Of a DNA stretch of 64,000 nt, positions 53,557 through 63,362 are shown piece by piece. Each line of letters starts with the position of its first letter. Position 1 is the first letter of the stretch. Source of the stretch: Flavobacterium sp. UBA6721 (GTDB taxonomy: Bacteria > Bacteroidota > Bacteroidia > Flavobacteriales > Flavobacteriaceae); the NCBI GenBank assembly GCA_002454195.1, contig DKIJ01000005.1, positions 62,001-126,000 of the forward strand, given 5' to 3'. The translations under genes were made by a program, and so were the position numbers. The notes under the pieces were generated by a model. The model had not been told where the DNA came from and searched no databases. It saw nothing but the letters and a program-made list of their open reading frames with translations.

Positions 53557-55544
53557 GGCAGTTGTTCTTGTAATTTTTTTACTTCGTCTCTCAATTTAGC
53601 GGCTTGGATAAAGTCAAGTTCTTTTGCTGCCTTTTCCATTGCTTTACGCTTTTCGCGAATGCGTTTTTCAATTTCCTCTTTCGATAAGTATTCTGTTATC
53701 GCCTCTGCTGCTGAATTTATTGTATGTCCCATTTCGTATTCAATTGAAGGGCTTTTGGTAAAAGCACTATCAATTTTTTTATTTAAAGCTTGAGGGACAA
53801 TATTGTTAGCCGTGTTAAAATTGATTTGTTTTGTTCTTCGATAATTGGTCTCGTCGATTGTTTTTTGCATACTATCGGTAATTTTATCGGCATACATGAT
53901 GGCTTTACCATTTAAGTTTCGGGCGGCACGACCAATAGTTTGCGTTAAGGAACGATGCGAACGCAAAAAACCTTCTTTATCCGCATCTAAAATAGCTACA
54001 AGAGACACTTCTGGTAAATCTAAACCTTCACGTAACAAGTTTACTCCAATCAATACATCAAATAGTCCTTTTCGCAAATCTTGCATGATTTCAATACGCT
54101 CTAAAGTATCTACATCTGAGTGAATGTAACGACAACGAATGCTTACTTTTGCTAAGTATTTCGCTAATTCTTCTGCCATTCTTTTAGTTAAAGTGGTAAC
54201 TAAAACACGTTCGTCTAATTCGCAACGTTGTTGGATTTCCTCAATTAAATCATCAATTTGATTCAAACTAGGACGTATTTCGATAACAGGATCAACTAAA
54301 CCTGTTGGGCGAATAACTTGTTCTACGACCACACCACCTGATTTTTGTAATTCATAATCCGCTGGAGTTGCTGAAACATAAATGACTTGGTTTTGCATGG
54401 CTTCAAATTCCTCAAATTTTAATGGTCGGTTGTCCATGGCTGCAGGAAGTCTAAAACCGTACTCAACTAAGTTTTCTTTGCGGCTTCTGTCGCCTCCGTA
54501 CATGGCGTGAACTTGTGAAAGTGTTACGTGACTTTCGTCAACAACCATTAAATAATCTTTTGGGAAATAATCCAATAAACAGAAAGGACGTGTTCCTGCT
54601 TCACGGCCATCAAGGTAGCGCGAATAGTTTTCGATACCAGAACAATAACCTAATTCCCGAATCATTTCCAAATCGAAATTGGTGCGTTCTTCCAAACGTT
54701 TTGCTTCGAGATGCTTGCCTATTTCCTTGAAATAATCGACTTGTTTGACTAAATCTTGCTGGATTTGCCAAATCGCATTTTGCAATACATCGGGCGAAGT
54801 CACAAACATATTGGCTGGATAAATCGTCAACTTGTCAAATCGTTCAATAACTTTAGAAGTTTTAATATCAAAACTTTCTATTTCTTCAATTTCATCGCCA
54901 AAAAAATGAATGCGATAGGCGTCATCGGCGTAACTAGGGAAAACTTCCACTGTATCACCTTTAATTCTGAAATTTCCAGGATTAAAGTCGGCTTCCGTTC
55001 TAGAGTACAAACTCTGCACTAAAGAGTGTAATAATTTAGTTCGAGAGATTTCTTGATCTCTTTCGATAGCGATCACATTTTTTTGAAATTCTATTGGGTT
55101 TCCAATACCATATAAACAAGAAACAGAAGCAACCACAATAATGTCTCTTCGTCCTGAAAGTAGGGAAGAAGTAGTGCTCAATCGCATTTTTTCTAACTCT
55201 TCATTGATAGATAAGTCTTTCTCAATATAGACTCCTGTAACAGGAATAAATGCTTCCGGCTGGTAATAATCGTAATAAGAAACGAAATATTCTACTGCAT
55301 TATTAGGGAAAAACTGCTTGAATTCCGAATACAATTGAGCCGCTAAGGTTTTGTTGTGTGCCAAAACCAAGGTAGGGCGTTGTACTTCCTGAATCACATT
55401 AGCCACTGTAAACGTTTTACCAGAACCTGTAACTCCTAACAACGTTTGAAATTGTTCTCCATCAACGATGCCTTGTGCTAATTTTTCGATTGCTAGAGGT
55501 TGATCTCCTTTTGGTTGGTAATCCGATACGACTTGGAATTTCAT
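53553..55544 (-). CDS. uvrB: Excinuclease ABC subunit B
   Basis: A 663-residue helicase-like subunit of nucleotide excision repair. Walker A LGVTGSGKTFT near residue 36-46, the beta-hairpin with YYDYYQPEAFIP, the helicase motifs VVDESHVTLSQ and GRAARN, and a C-terminal UVR motif (about 622-657, KAAKELDFIQAAKLRDEVKKLQEQLP). The ATG at 55544 is chosen over an in-frame ATG at 55583 because a -7 TACCTTTG (55580-55573, minus) lies between them. Confidence 0.95.
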   Translation of the reverse strand: MKFQVVSDYQPKGDQPLAIEKLAQGIVDGEQFQTLLGVTGSGKTFTVANVIQEVQRPTLVLAHNKTLAAQLYSEFKQFFPNNAVEYFVSYYDYYQPEAFIPVTGVYIEKDLSINEELEKMRLSTTSSLLSGRRDIIVVASVSCLYGIGNPIEFQKNVIAIERDQEISRTKLLHSLVQSLYSRTEADFNPGNFRIKGDTVEVFPSYADDAYRIHFFGDEIEEIESFDIKTSKVIERFDKLTIYPANMFVTSPDVLQNAIWQIQQDLVKQVDYFKEIGKHLEAKRLEERTNFDLEMIRELGYCSGIENYSRYLDGREAGTRPFCLLDYFPKDYLMVVDESHVTLSQVHAMYGGDRSRKENLVEYGFRLPAAMDNRPLKFEEFEAMQNQVIYVSATPADYELQKSGGVVVEQVIRPTGLVDPVIEIRPSLNQIDDLIEEIQQRCELDERVLVTTLTKRMAEELAKYLAKVSIRCRYIHSDVDTLERIEIMQDLRKGLFDVLIGVNLLREGLDLPEVSLVAILDADKEGFLRSHRSLTQTIGRAARNLNGKAIMYADKITDSMQKTIDETNYRRTKQINFNTANNIVPQALNKKIDSAFTKSPSIEYEMGHTINSAAEAITEYLSKEEIEKRIREKRKAMEKAAKELDFIQAAKLRDEVKKLQEQLP

Positions 55545-55572
55545 TTGTTTTTTGTTGCAAAGTTGGAAGTTG

Positions 55573-55580
55573 CAAAGGTA
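55573..55580 (-). promoter_or_regulatory. -7 promoter element of uvrB
   Basis: TACCTTTG on the minus strand, about 29 bp before ATG 55544, fixes the start of uvrB. Confidence 0.6.
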
Positions 55581-55644
55581 CAAAGTTTATCAGCAAAATT
55601 TGTCTATGACAGTATTGCAGCTTATTTAAATAGAAGTTTTTTTA

Positions 55645-55694
55645 AAAATTACAGCCACATAAATTGACAGTTATTTAGTTTAATTTATGTGGCT
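55645..55694 (-). terminator. Hairpin after the HsdR_N-domain gene
   Basis: Perfect 13-bp arms (AGCCACATAAATT 55653-55665, AATTTATGTGGCT 55682-55694) with a 16-base loop and T-rich sequence on the minus strand side. Confidence 0.6.
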
Positions 55695-55716
55695 ATTAGT
55701 ATTATTTGAATATTCT

Positions 55717-56790
55717 TTATTCGTAATTCTTTATTGTTGTTAATAATTCTTTTTTATAATCATATATTTCATCAAGAGAATTTAGTAGTTTTTTTACACC
55801 ATTATCTTTTCCTTTATTGAAAAGTTCAATGTATTTATTAGAGGAGTTAAAATGTAAACGACAAATTGGTTTACGATTATTATCGTCTAATAAAATTCCA
55901 AAATAAGATTGTGTATCTCTAAATGCTATTCTTGTAGATGGTAAAATTTCCCTTAAAATAGCTTTAATAATTTGTGAACCCTCAATTTCTTCGTCAGTAG
56001 TTATAAATTTTGGAGTTTCTGTATTCTCGTCAATTGGAGTTACTTGTTCGATTGTTTTTGTAGGTATGTTTTCATTTATATTTAAAGCATTTTTTAATCT
56101 AAAATTGATAGACTCGTTAATTGAGTTAGAAAATGCTTTTTTTGTATATTCTTTGAAAGTAGCCATTCTTGTAGCTGTTAATGGTTTATCAAAAAATCTA
56201 CTAACCAAAAGTTTTACAATTTCATCTGAAGGATTTTTTATTTCATTTTCAAATTCGTTTCTAATTGCCTTTATATATTTTAATGCTTCAGCTGAATCTA
56301 ATATCCCTTCTAAATTATATCCGTTTTTTGAAAAATTCTCTAATATTTTTAGACTAGAGTCTTTTAAGTTTGATAAGTCTAAAGTGAAAAAAGGTTTTTC
56401 ATCCATTATATTAGGCTTTTCTAAGTCTGCATAAAAATTATATATGTGACCATTAGTTAAGACGCCAAATCTAGATTTTGAGACATGATAATATCTATGT
56501 AATTGAGAATTATGTGCGTCAACTTTTTCTTTCCAATGTTTACATTCAATTATCAGAATAGGTTCGCCGTCTTTTTTAATCACATAATCAATTTTTTCAC
56601 CTTTTTTAGTTCCAATATCACAAATGAATTCAGGAATTACCTCAGTTGGATTAAAAATATCATATCCTAAAATTTGAATGAAAGGCATTACGAAAGCGTT
56701 TTTGGTTGCCTCTTCGGTATTTATTTGGTCTTTTAAAGAATCAACTCTTTCGTGTAGTTGTTCCAATTTTAGTTTAATGTTAGTTTCCAT
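55717..56790 (-). CDS. Solitary HsdR N-terminal-domain nuclease-like protein
   Basis: A 357-residue protein. An N-terminal coiled coil (about 5-28) precedes a type I restriction HsdR_N-like PD-(D/E)xK domain: D68 in KIDYVI and E82xK84 in LIIECKHW. The rest (about 110-357) contains no helicase motif. No hsdM or hsdS lies near. It may be an orphan restriction-type nuclease, a defence effector or a repair protein; none can be preferred. The gene is single and has a hairpin behind it. Confidence 0.82.
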   Translation of the reverse strand: METNIKLKLEQLHERVDSLKDQINTEEATKNAFVMPFIQILGYDIFNPTEVIPEFICDIGTKKGEKIDYVIKKDGEPILIIECKHWKEKVDAHNSQLHRYYHVSKSRFGVLTNGHIYNFYADLEKPNIMDEKPFFTLDLSNLKDSSLKILENFSKNGYNLEGILDSAEALKYIKAIRNEFENEIKNPSDEIVKLLVSRFFDKPLTATRMATFKEYTKKAFSNSINESINFRLKNALNINENIPTKTIEQVTPIDENTETPKFITTDEEIEGSQIIKAILREILPSTRIAFRDTQSYFGILLDDNNRKPICRLHFNSSNKYIELFNKGKDNGVKKLLNSLDEIYDYKKELLTTIKNYE

Positions 56791-56860
56791 AAGTTATATT
56801 TTAAATCCTCCTTTTTGATGCTAATATATAACTTTTATCTTCATATGTAAGAAAAAAAAT

Positions 56861-57820
56861 CTAAAAAAGTGGCTGTTTAATCTCAAATTCCCAATCTTGT
56901 TGTTGGTTTTCAGTCAGGAAAGACCAAGCAAGAATACGACTGGTTTTTTGGCCTTGAGCCATATCTATAGTGCGAATTTGAGCCGCGTTGACTTTGTTTA
57001 GTGTTTTATATAAACTTTTCAAATGGGATTGTTTGGATACCAGTGTAGTAAACCACAAGCATTGCATTGGGTAACGGGCACTTTCAAAAATCATTTGTGT
57101 AACAAATCCTAACTCACCACCTTCACACCATAATTCATGGTTTTGTCCGCCGAAGTTCAAAACGGCTTTAGTTTGTTTTTGACCTTTTAAATTGCTTACT
57201 TTTCTTAGGCTTCCTTCGTTTGCTTCTTCTGCCGATTTGTGAAAAGGTGGATTGCATATCGTGAATGCAAATCGATCTTCGGGAGTAATGATATTTTTAA
57301 AAATATAACGCGGTTCGAGTTGCAATTGCAAACTAATGGCATCTATTAAATGGGGATTGGCTTCGATAATTTTTGCGCAGTTTTTTAATGCTTTTTCGTC
57401 GATATCGGTTCCTACAAAACTCCATTCGTAAACCGAATTCCCGATGATTGGGTAGATACAGTTTGCTCCAGTGCCAATATCCAAACCTTCGATTTCCATA
57501 CCTGTTGGTATTTCACCATTATTGCTTTCTGCAAGCAAATCAGCTATGTAATGGATGTAATCGGCTCTGCCAGGAATAGGAGGGCAAAGATAATTTTTAG
57601 GAATGTCCCAGTCCTTAATGTTGTAATGACTTATTAACAGTGCTTTATTTAAGCATTTTACGGCACTAGGATTGCTGAAATCAATACTTTCAATTTGATA
57701 CTCATTAGTAAAAACATAGTTTTTTAATTCTGGGCAAACTGGAATAAGTTGCTTGAAATCATAACGAGAACGGTGTAAATTGCGTGGATGTAAGTTTGAT
57801 TTTTCAGTAATTGCAGTCAT
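56861..57820 (-). CDS. rlmF: 23S rRNA (adenine(1618)-N6)-methyltransferase
   Basis: A 319-residue SAM-dependent methyltransferase that marks A1618 in 23S rRNA. The SAM loop is GLDIGTGANCIYP, with VGTDIDEKAL after it, and the N6-adenine catalytic motif NPPFHKS lies near residue 187. The N-terminal NLHRSRYDFKQLI is typical of RlmF. It is a single gene upstream of the HsdR_N gene, with 70 bp between. Confidence 0.92.
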   Translation of the reverse strand: MTAITEKSNLHPRNLHRSRYDFKQLIPVCPELKNYVFTNEYQIESIDFSNPSAVKCLNKALLISHYNIKDWDIPKNYLCPPIPGRADYIHYIADLLAESNNGEIPTGMEIEGLDIGTGANCIYPIIGNSVYEWSFVGTDIDEKALKNCAKIIEANPHLIDAISLQLQLEPRYIFKNIITPEDRFAFTICNPPFHKSAEEANEGSLRKVSNLKGQKQTKAVLNFGGQNHELWCEGGELGFVTQMIFESARYPMQCLWFTTLVSKQSHLKSLYKTLNKVNAAQIRTIDMAQGQKTSRILAWSFLTENQQQDWEFEIKQPLF

Positions 57821-58191
57821 TTTAGGAGCGCTTAAATTTTGCGCAAAATTAAGCTTTTAATTTGGTAATGACTAATACTTAGTTCTTTGATTTTGAATTT
57901 GATAAGGTTTTTTGAGTAGAATTTCGAAAAAAAATAAATATGACTATCCGTTTCTTATACCAATCGTTGAGAACGGCACACAGATGAAACGGATTTTAAT
58001 GGATGGATTATCACAGATTGTGATTCGCAAAGAGCTATAAAGATCCGTTTTTATCTGTTTAATCAGTGTTACCTGCCTGTCGGCAGACAGGTCTGTGGCT
58101 TATTTTTTATTTATTCCGCGGACAGTCATAAAAATAAAAATTGAATCGATTTCGATATTCAGGATTACTTTTGGGAATATTATATATACAA
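57821..58191. other. Intergenic stretch with MITE-like repeat copy 2
   Basis: No gene seen. It contains the start region of rlmF (57821-57939), the dispersed repeat (57940-58129) and 62 bp of AT-rich sequence before the TPK stop. Confidence 0.6.
57940..58129 (+). repeat. MITE-like dispersed repeat, copy 2
   Basis: This is related to 17015-17178 on the opposite strand. Terminal inverted repeats ATGACTATCCG and CGGACAGTCAT (one mismatch). Shared blocks include CACACAGATGAAACGGATT, TTCGCAAAGAG and AATCAGTGT. This copy has an extra GC-rich hairpin insert (CCTGTCGGCAGACAGG, about 58077-58092). No coding capacity. Confidence 0.75.
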
Positions 58192-58854
58192 TTAATCCAT
58201 GCATTCCATCAGAAGTAAATCGCCTTCTTGATGTTCAACAATGACTAAACCATCTTGAGCAACATGATTACTGCTTCCAGTGCGATAACCTATAGTGAGG
58301 CTATCATCTTTGAGAGGGTAGAATAAATTTTCGGAATGTATACCTGTAACATGGCCTATCGGAATTAACGAAATCGGAGTATTTGCAGTATACCATTTTT
58401 CAAATCTTCGAGGTAAAAGAAAAACCTTTGAATGATCGTCAAGAATTACAATTTTTAGTTTTTCTCTGTAACGGACAATATTGGTTAGGTTAGTTATAGT
58501 ATGATCAGCCCTTTTTCCAGTTGCCCAAACTACATTAACCGCAGGAATATTTCTTTCGTACAAATAATCGAAAGCTTTTTCCAAGTCGGTTTTATCTTGG
58601 TCAGGTGTGTGGACTATTTCTATAGGATATTGCTTTTCTTTATAGTAGTTTGGATCGAAATCTCTGTCAAAATCGCCTAGCAAAACATCTACTTTGATAT
58701 CGAGTTCCATGACACGTTCCATAGCAGAGTCGAGCACGATTACAAGTGGAGACCATTCCAATAACTGACCTAATAATTCAGGGTTACAGGCCGCACCATT
58801 GGCAATAATTAGTGCAGGTTCTTGATCGTCGCGAACTATATGATGTGATGACAA
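58192..58854 (-). CDS. Thiamine pyrophosphokinase
   Basis: A 220-residue cytoplasmic enzyme of thiamine salvage that makes thiamine diphosphate from thiamine with ATP. Motifs: LIIANGAACNPELLG at the start, the Mg/ATP acidic blocks LLGDFDRDF and PDQDKTDLEKA, and ATGKRADHTITNL. A -7 element TATCTTTG lies on the minus strand at 58897-58890, giving a leader of about 29 nt. No TPP riboswitch is visible. Confidence 0.92.
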   Translation of the reverse strand: MSSHHIVRDDQEPALIIANGAACNPELLGQLLEWSPLVIVLDSAMERVMELDIKVDVLLGDFDRDFDPNYYKEKQYPIEIVHTPDQDKTDLEKAFDYLYERNIPAVNVVWATGKRADHTITNLTNIVRYREKLKIVILDDHSKVFLLPRRFEKWYTANTPISLIPIGHVTGIHSENLFYPLKDDSLTIGYRTGSSNHVAQDGLVIVEHQEGDLLLMECMD

Positions 58855-58982
58855 AGGATTTAGGATTTAATATGGCTAATTTTAGAAAGCAAAGATAGTT
58901 ATAGTTTTGCGTTCCTATTTATTTTTTTAGAGTTGATTTAATCAGAAGAATTTATCTATAGATTAAATTTTTCTTTTTCAAA

Positions 58983-59804
58983 TCATTGAATAGTATAGGT
59001 TCTAGCGTCTGTTTCTCCCAAAGTAAAATAACCCAGAGGGAAATTATTAGGATTACTTATATTTTTGATATTTCCCCTAACAGTGGTCGGTGGGGTTTGG
59101 AATGGACCACCTGAATTGGTTCCAGTATTGCCAATTAAGATATTCATGTAATTGTAATATTGTTTAGATATCCCCATGTGTAGCAATTCTACGACATCCC
59201 CAGTTTTTAAATCGTCATTACTTGAATTACTGAAAAATTCATTACCCTGAAAGTAGATGTCTTCATCGACACTGTAGCTTATGGTTGCTTCATTAGTGTA
59301 TTTATAACGATATAAATAGTAATTATTTACGTTTTCCGGGTCGTTAAAGTAGGCTTTAACCTCAATATCTTTTCCTGTAATTCCGCCTTCGTTATTTTGT
59401 TCAACGCGAGTTATAGGTGTTAAGGACTGAAAAATTTCTGTCCCTGTATAGATTTCACCTTTGTAAACAATAGTAAGGGTATATGTATCTCCAATTTTTG
59501 GAACAAAATTCGAACAAGAATACTCTCCTGTATTTGGAATTTCAACAAAATTAAAAGTAGTGTTTGTGCTGTTTTTTATGGAAATTTGGGCTCCACTTAC
59601 CACTGGAATTTCAGTGTCATAATATCCTGTAGTGGTGGTTAATTTTATTTTTTGGGTACTTCCGGTAGTTCCTTTTGCCCATACAATGGTTGCTTCGATA
59701 ACTAATCGGGGTGCTGCGGTGTCTAATTTTAAATCGACAACTTCTTCGCAACTACTTAGAATAGCGCTTACAAGAATTAATAATGGAAATAATATCTTTT
59801 TCAT
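58983..59804 (-). CDS. DUF4249 lipoprotein, partner of TonB receptor
   Basis: A 273-residue outer-membrane-type lipoprotein. A signal peptide ends LSSC with Cys19, then EEVVDLKL typical of the DUF4249 start. The domain is beta-sandwich-like. Such proteins are encoded after TonB-dependent receptors in Bacteroidota and probably form a surface lid or binding partner. It lies 18 bp after the receptor gene. The ligand is unknown. Confidence 0.9.
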   Translation of the reverse strand: MKKILFPLLILVSAILSSCEEVVDLKLDTAAPRLVIEATIVWAKGTTGSTQKIKLTTTTGYYDTEIPVVSGAQISIKNSTNTTFNFVEIPNTGEYSCSNFVPKIGDTYTLTIVYKGEIYTGTEIFQSLTPITRVEQNNEGGITGKDIEVKAYFNDPENVNNYYLYRYKYTNEATISYSVDEDIYFQGNEFFSNSSNDDLKTGDVVELLHMGISKQYYNYMNILIGNTGTNSGGPFQTPPTTVRGNIKNISNPNNFPLGYFTLGETDARTYTIQ

Positions 59805-59822
59805 TTGTTGATTTTTTAGAAA

Positions 59823-62204
59823 TTAGAATTTAAAATTATAACTAACCGCAGGTACGATTCCAAAAATGGATGTTTTAACGGCTTCGTTAATGCCGGTATC
59901 TGTGTTTTGTCTAAACGTCATTGATGCCGCATTCTGGCGATTGTATAAATTGTAAATACTAAAAACCCATTCGCCTTTCCAGTTTCTGTTTTTGTTTTTA
60001 TAAGGTGTTAAGGTCGCTGAAATGTCTAAGTGATGATAGGCAGGTAAACGATTTCTATTTCGGAAACCATAATTTGGTACATCTACACCTGCATAATTGT
60101 ATTTGCCATCTGGGTAAGTTGCGGGTTGCCCGGATTGTAAGATGAAATTAGCTCCAAAATCCCATTTTTCATTCAAGTGATATGCGGTAGTAATGGCTAA
60201 ATTGTGTGTTTTGTCGTAGGCCGAATTATACCATTTACCGTAATTAATCCCTATTTCTTCAGGGGTTCTGCCCGGAGTTTGCTGCTCTGATTTTGACAAA
60301 GTGTAAGAAAACCAACCGTTTAATCGACCTTCATTTTTCTTAAATAGCAACTCTAAACCATAAGAGCGCATTCTGCCGTTGAGAATAACCTGTTCAATAG
60401 CATTATTAGCAATCAAATCGGCACCATCAATGTAATCGATACGATTTTGAATTTTCTTATAAAAACTTTCAATTTCCAGAGAATAATCGCCATTTCGAAT
60501 GTTTTTAAAATAACCAATAGCAACCTGGTCGGCAATTTGTGGTTTAATGTAGGTATCACTAGGCATCCAAATGTCTAATGGAGTAGGCGAGGCGGTGTTG
60601 GAAATTAATTGCAGGTATTGTACCATTCGGTTGTAACTGGCTTTGATAGCCTGATTTTCTTTTAGTTGGTAAGAAACTGAAAATCTTGGTTCAAAATTGT
60701 CAAAACTTTTTATGGTTTTGTTTTTGCCATAATTTTTTTGTCCTATTGGAGTTGCTTTTTCGTAAATCTGAAAATCAGAATTGAAAATCACCGGATTGTT
60801 ATTTTCATACAGGTTAATGGCTGAATTTCCTAAACGATAAAACATGCTGTAACGCAGTCCATAAGACAGACTCAGTTTTTTGGTTAGTTTGTTTTCGGCT
60901 TCAATATAGAGTGAAGGTTCAAAAGCATATTTTCGGTCCAATTGGTCAGGATTGATTCCTGATTCTGCGCTTGAAGGTTTGATCGTTCCGGGATTGAAAT
61001 TGTAATAAATAGCGTTGGCTCCATAGTTTAATTTGAAATTATCAGAAATATAATTCTTGAAATCATATTTGATATTGTAGTTTTTAATTCCGGAATCCCA
61101 TTTAAAACCGATGAAGTCTAAGTCTAATCCGTAATAGTAATCGCTGTAAATAAATGAAAGATTCGAGAATAATTTATCGGAAAATAAATGATTCCAGCGT
61201 AAGTTTAAAGTGGAATTTCCATAAATATTACTGAAACTTTTGTTGATGGCAAAAACGTCACGACCAAAATAACCTGATAAATAAATATTGTTGTTATCGT
61301 TGATTTTGTAATTCAGTTTAGTGTTAAGGTCATAAAAATAAGCGGAGTTGTTTTTTTGTTCTTCGGATAATTTTAAAAATAAATGCGCATAAGAAGCTCT
61401 TCCGCCAATTAAAAAAGAACCACGGTCTTTAACAATTGGACCTTCGGCAAGAAGTCGGCTTGAAATCAGGCCAATTCCTCCATTCATGTGAAAATCATTG
61501 CTGTTTCCGTCTTTTTGATAAATATCTAAAACCGATGACGCTCTTCCTCCAAAACGGGCAGGAATTCCGCCTTTATACAATTTTAAATCTTTAATAGCAT
61601 CGGGATTAAAAACGGAGAAAAAACCAAAAACATGCGAAGAATTGTAAATGGTAGCCTCGTCCAGAAGAATTAAATTTTGGTCGGCACCACCACCACGAAC
61701 GTTAAAACCCGATGCGCCTTCTCCAGCATTTGTAACTCCTGGTAGCAATAAAATTGATTTTATAACGTCTACTTCTCCTAAAACTACAGGCATTTTTTTA
61801 ATAGCGGCAATGGAGAGTTTATTTACACTCATTTCGGGCGTTCGAGTATTGACACGACCTTGATTGTCTTTGATTACCACTTCGTTTAGCATTTCGCCGT
61901 TTTCGGTAAGTGCTACATTCATTTTAGTACTTTGGGTCAGCGAAACCATTTTTTGCACGTTTTGATACCCCAGATAACTTATCGTTAGATGCTGATTTCC
62001 TTTAGGAACACTTATCGAGTAAAAGCCATATTCGTTAGTGGTTGTTCCTATTTTCAAATCAGGAAAATAGATATTAACACCTATTAGGGTTTCGTTGTTT
62101 TTGGTATCGCTAATAATTCCGCTTAGAGTGAATTTATCTTGTGAAAAAGCGGTTAGGCTTATGAAGAGAGCTGTAAAAATGAGAATGTATTTTTTTGTAA
62201 TCAT
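59823..62204 (-). CDS. TonB-dependent receptor with carboxypeptidase-like domain
   Basis: A 793-residue outer-membrane receptor. A signal peptide (MITKKYILIFTALFISLTAFSQ) leads to a carboxypeptidase-regulatory-like domain (about 24-105, LIGVNIYFPDLKIGTTTNEYGFYSISVPKG), the plug (GFNVRGGGADQNLILLDEATIYNSSHVFGFFS) and a barrel ending YNFKF. ATG 62204 is chosen over an in-frame ATG 7 codons upstream because it starts the signal peptide. It pairs with DUF4249. Imported substrate unknown; not a SusC-type pair, since no SusD is present. Confidence 0.9.
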   Translation of the reverse strand: MITKKYILIFTALFISLTAFSQDKFTLSGIISDTKNNETLIGVNIYFPDLKIGTTTNEYGFYSISVPKGNQHLTISYLGYQNVQKMVSLTQSTKMNVALTENGEMLNEVVIKDNQGRVNTRTPEMSVNKLSIAAIKKMPVVLGEVDVIKSILLLPGVTNAGEGASGFNVRGGGADQNLILLDEATIYNSSHVFGFFSVFNPDAIKDLKLYKGGIPARFGGRASSVLDIYQKDGNSNDFHMNGGIGLISSRLLAEGPIVKDRGSFLIGGRASYAHLFLKLSEEQKNNSAYFYDLNTKLNYKINDNNNIYLSGYFGRDVFAINKSFSNIYGNSTLNLRWNHLFSDKLFSNLSFIYSDYYYGLDLDFIGFKWDSGIKNYNIKYDFKNYISDNFKLNYGANAIYYNFNPGTIKPSSAESGINPDQLDRKYAFEPSLYIEAENKLTKKLSLSYGLRYSMFYRLGNSAINLYENNNPVIFNSDFQIYEKATPIGQKNYGKNKTIKSFDNFEPRFSVSYQLKENQAIKASYNRMVQYLQLISNTASPTPLDIWMPSDTYIKPQIADQVAIGYFKNIRNGDYSLEIESFYKKIQNRIDYIDGADLIANNAIEQVILNGRMRSYGLELLFKKNEGRLNGWFSYTLSKSEQQTPGRTPEEIGINYGKWYNSAYDKTHNLAITTAYHLNEKWDFGANFILQSGQPATYPDGKYNYAGVDVPNYGFRNRNRLPAYHHLDISATLTPYKNKNRNWKGEWVFSIYNLYNRQNAASMTFRQNTDTGINEAVKTSIFGIVPAVSYNFKF

Positions 62205-62358
62205 TTTAGGGTATTTGAATTGCAAATGTCATTTATTTATAAAGAAAAGTCAAATAACAACTGTTAATTTATGTTTGTTATTGTGTGCAGAATTATTGAA
62301 AGTATATTTGTAACATTATTAAATTAAAACAATAGCTCTTAAAATTATGTTTCTTCAT

Positions 62359-63009
62359 TTACTGATTGTCTTTCAGCCACTCTAAACGTCTTTTGTCAGC
62401 GAGATGAGTAATGGCAAAATTATCAAATGAAGCTAAAAAACCATTTCCATCAGGGCTAGCAGCCATCATACCAACTTGTACGGTTTTATATTCAGGAAAA
62501 TAGACAATATTACTCATCGTATATTTTTTTCCATCTGTAGAATAAAAAATTTCGACAGAGTCACTACGTCTTATTGCTTTTACCCACATTTCTTTTGGCT
62601 TTTCATTTAAAGAAACAACACTCCAAGAACTTCGATTTATGGTATGAACAGTACTAAAATTATATACACCATCAACATATTCAATCCCCATTTTAATCCA
62701 ATGATTTTCATCAATTTTAAGCATTAGCCCCATTTGATCAAAGCGTGTTTTGTAATCGCCGCTGATTCGAACAATGACTTCAAATTCACCTCCTCTTTCT
62801 GTGTATAAAAAAGGTCCATCATTAACCGTAAAGCCATAATACGTTTTATTCCAATAATCTGATTGTGGCGTTACTTGCATGTTTAATTTATTGTCTTTTA
62901 TAGACCATTCTTTTGGCTCATTAAACCATTTCATACTACTTAATTGCTGTGCATTTCCTTTTGTAACTAATATGCAGATGATACTTATGGGTAAAAAAAA
63001 GTTTTTCAT
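62359..63009 (-). CDS. DUF1349 exported protein (concanavalin-like fold)
   Basis: A 216-residue protein with a signal peptide (about 1-20) and a DUF1349 beta-sandwich, marked by SSMKWFNEPKEWSIKDNKLNMQVTPQSDYWNKTYYG and GLMLKIDENHWIKMGIEYVDG. Related domains are found in carbohydrate-related and other exported proteins; substrate binding is plausible, catalysis unproven. It lies 154 bp upstream of the TonB receptor start in the same direction. Confidence 0.88.
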   Translation of the reverse strand: MKNFFLPISIICILVTKGNAQQLSSMKWFNEPKEWSIKDNKLNMQVTPQSDYWNKTYYGFTVNDGPFLYTERGGEFEVIVRISGDYKTRFDQMGLMLKIDENHWIKMGIEYVDGVYNFSTVHTINRSSWSVVSLNEKPKEMWVKAIRRSDSVEIFYSTDGKKYTMSNIVYFPEYKTVQVGMMAASPDGNGFLASFDNFAITHLADKRRLEWLKDNQ

Positions 63010-63111
63010 ATATTTTGTTTTAAGTATTTAATAAAATTAATTTCTGCAAAATTGCATTTTTTAATACCTTACAGCAATACTGAAATATAACCATAATTAC
63101 CCAAAGAGAAA

Positions 63112-63285
63112 ATGGAGATAAACCCTTTAAAAGAACTAAACGAACAATTTTCATTAGAAGCTATGGATTCTAAAAAGTACCGTTCCATAATGCTAAATGA
63201 ATGTATAGAAAAAATGGCGAATTATGTTGCTTTAGATCGTTCTGTTGCTGTATTATCTGACTTTGCGTTTCTTAAAAGCTCTTGA
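63112..63285 (+). pseudogene. Truncated LuxR/PAS-type regulator remnant
   Basis: ATG 63112 opens 57 residues (MEINPLKELNEQFSLEAMDSKKYRSIMLNECIEKMANYVALDRSVAVLSDF) that match the N-terminus of a Flavobacterium family of PAS/LuxR regulators as I remember it. The frame stops at TGA 63283-63285 after AFLKSS. The PAS core and HTH are absent. Downstream frames hold short pieces (LRFLKALERS, LLKDRKRDKSLPTF) that could be remains. A terminator follows at 63363. Probably a deletion relic. Confidence 0.5.
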
Positions 63286-63362
63286 AAGATCGTAAACGTG
63301 ATAAAAGTCTCCCGACCTTTTCCGTGAATGTTTTTTGAATTGTATAGATTTCAAAAATTATA

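Noticed and set aside
55545..55583. Longer uvrB start
   Set aside because: The -7 element TACCTTTG (55580-55573) lies inside that extension; the UvrB family starts at the later Met.
58077..58092. GC-rich hairpin as a terminator or riboswitch for the thiamine pyrophosphokinase gene
   Set aside because: It lies inside the dispersed repeat, downstream of that gene on the minus strand, and lacks a T-tract and any TPP riboswitch core.
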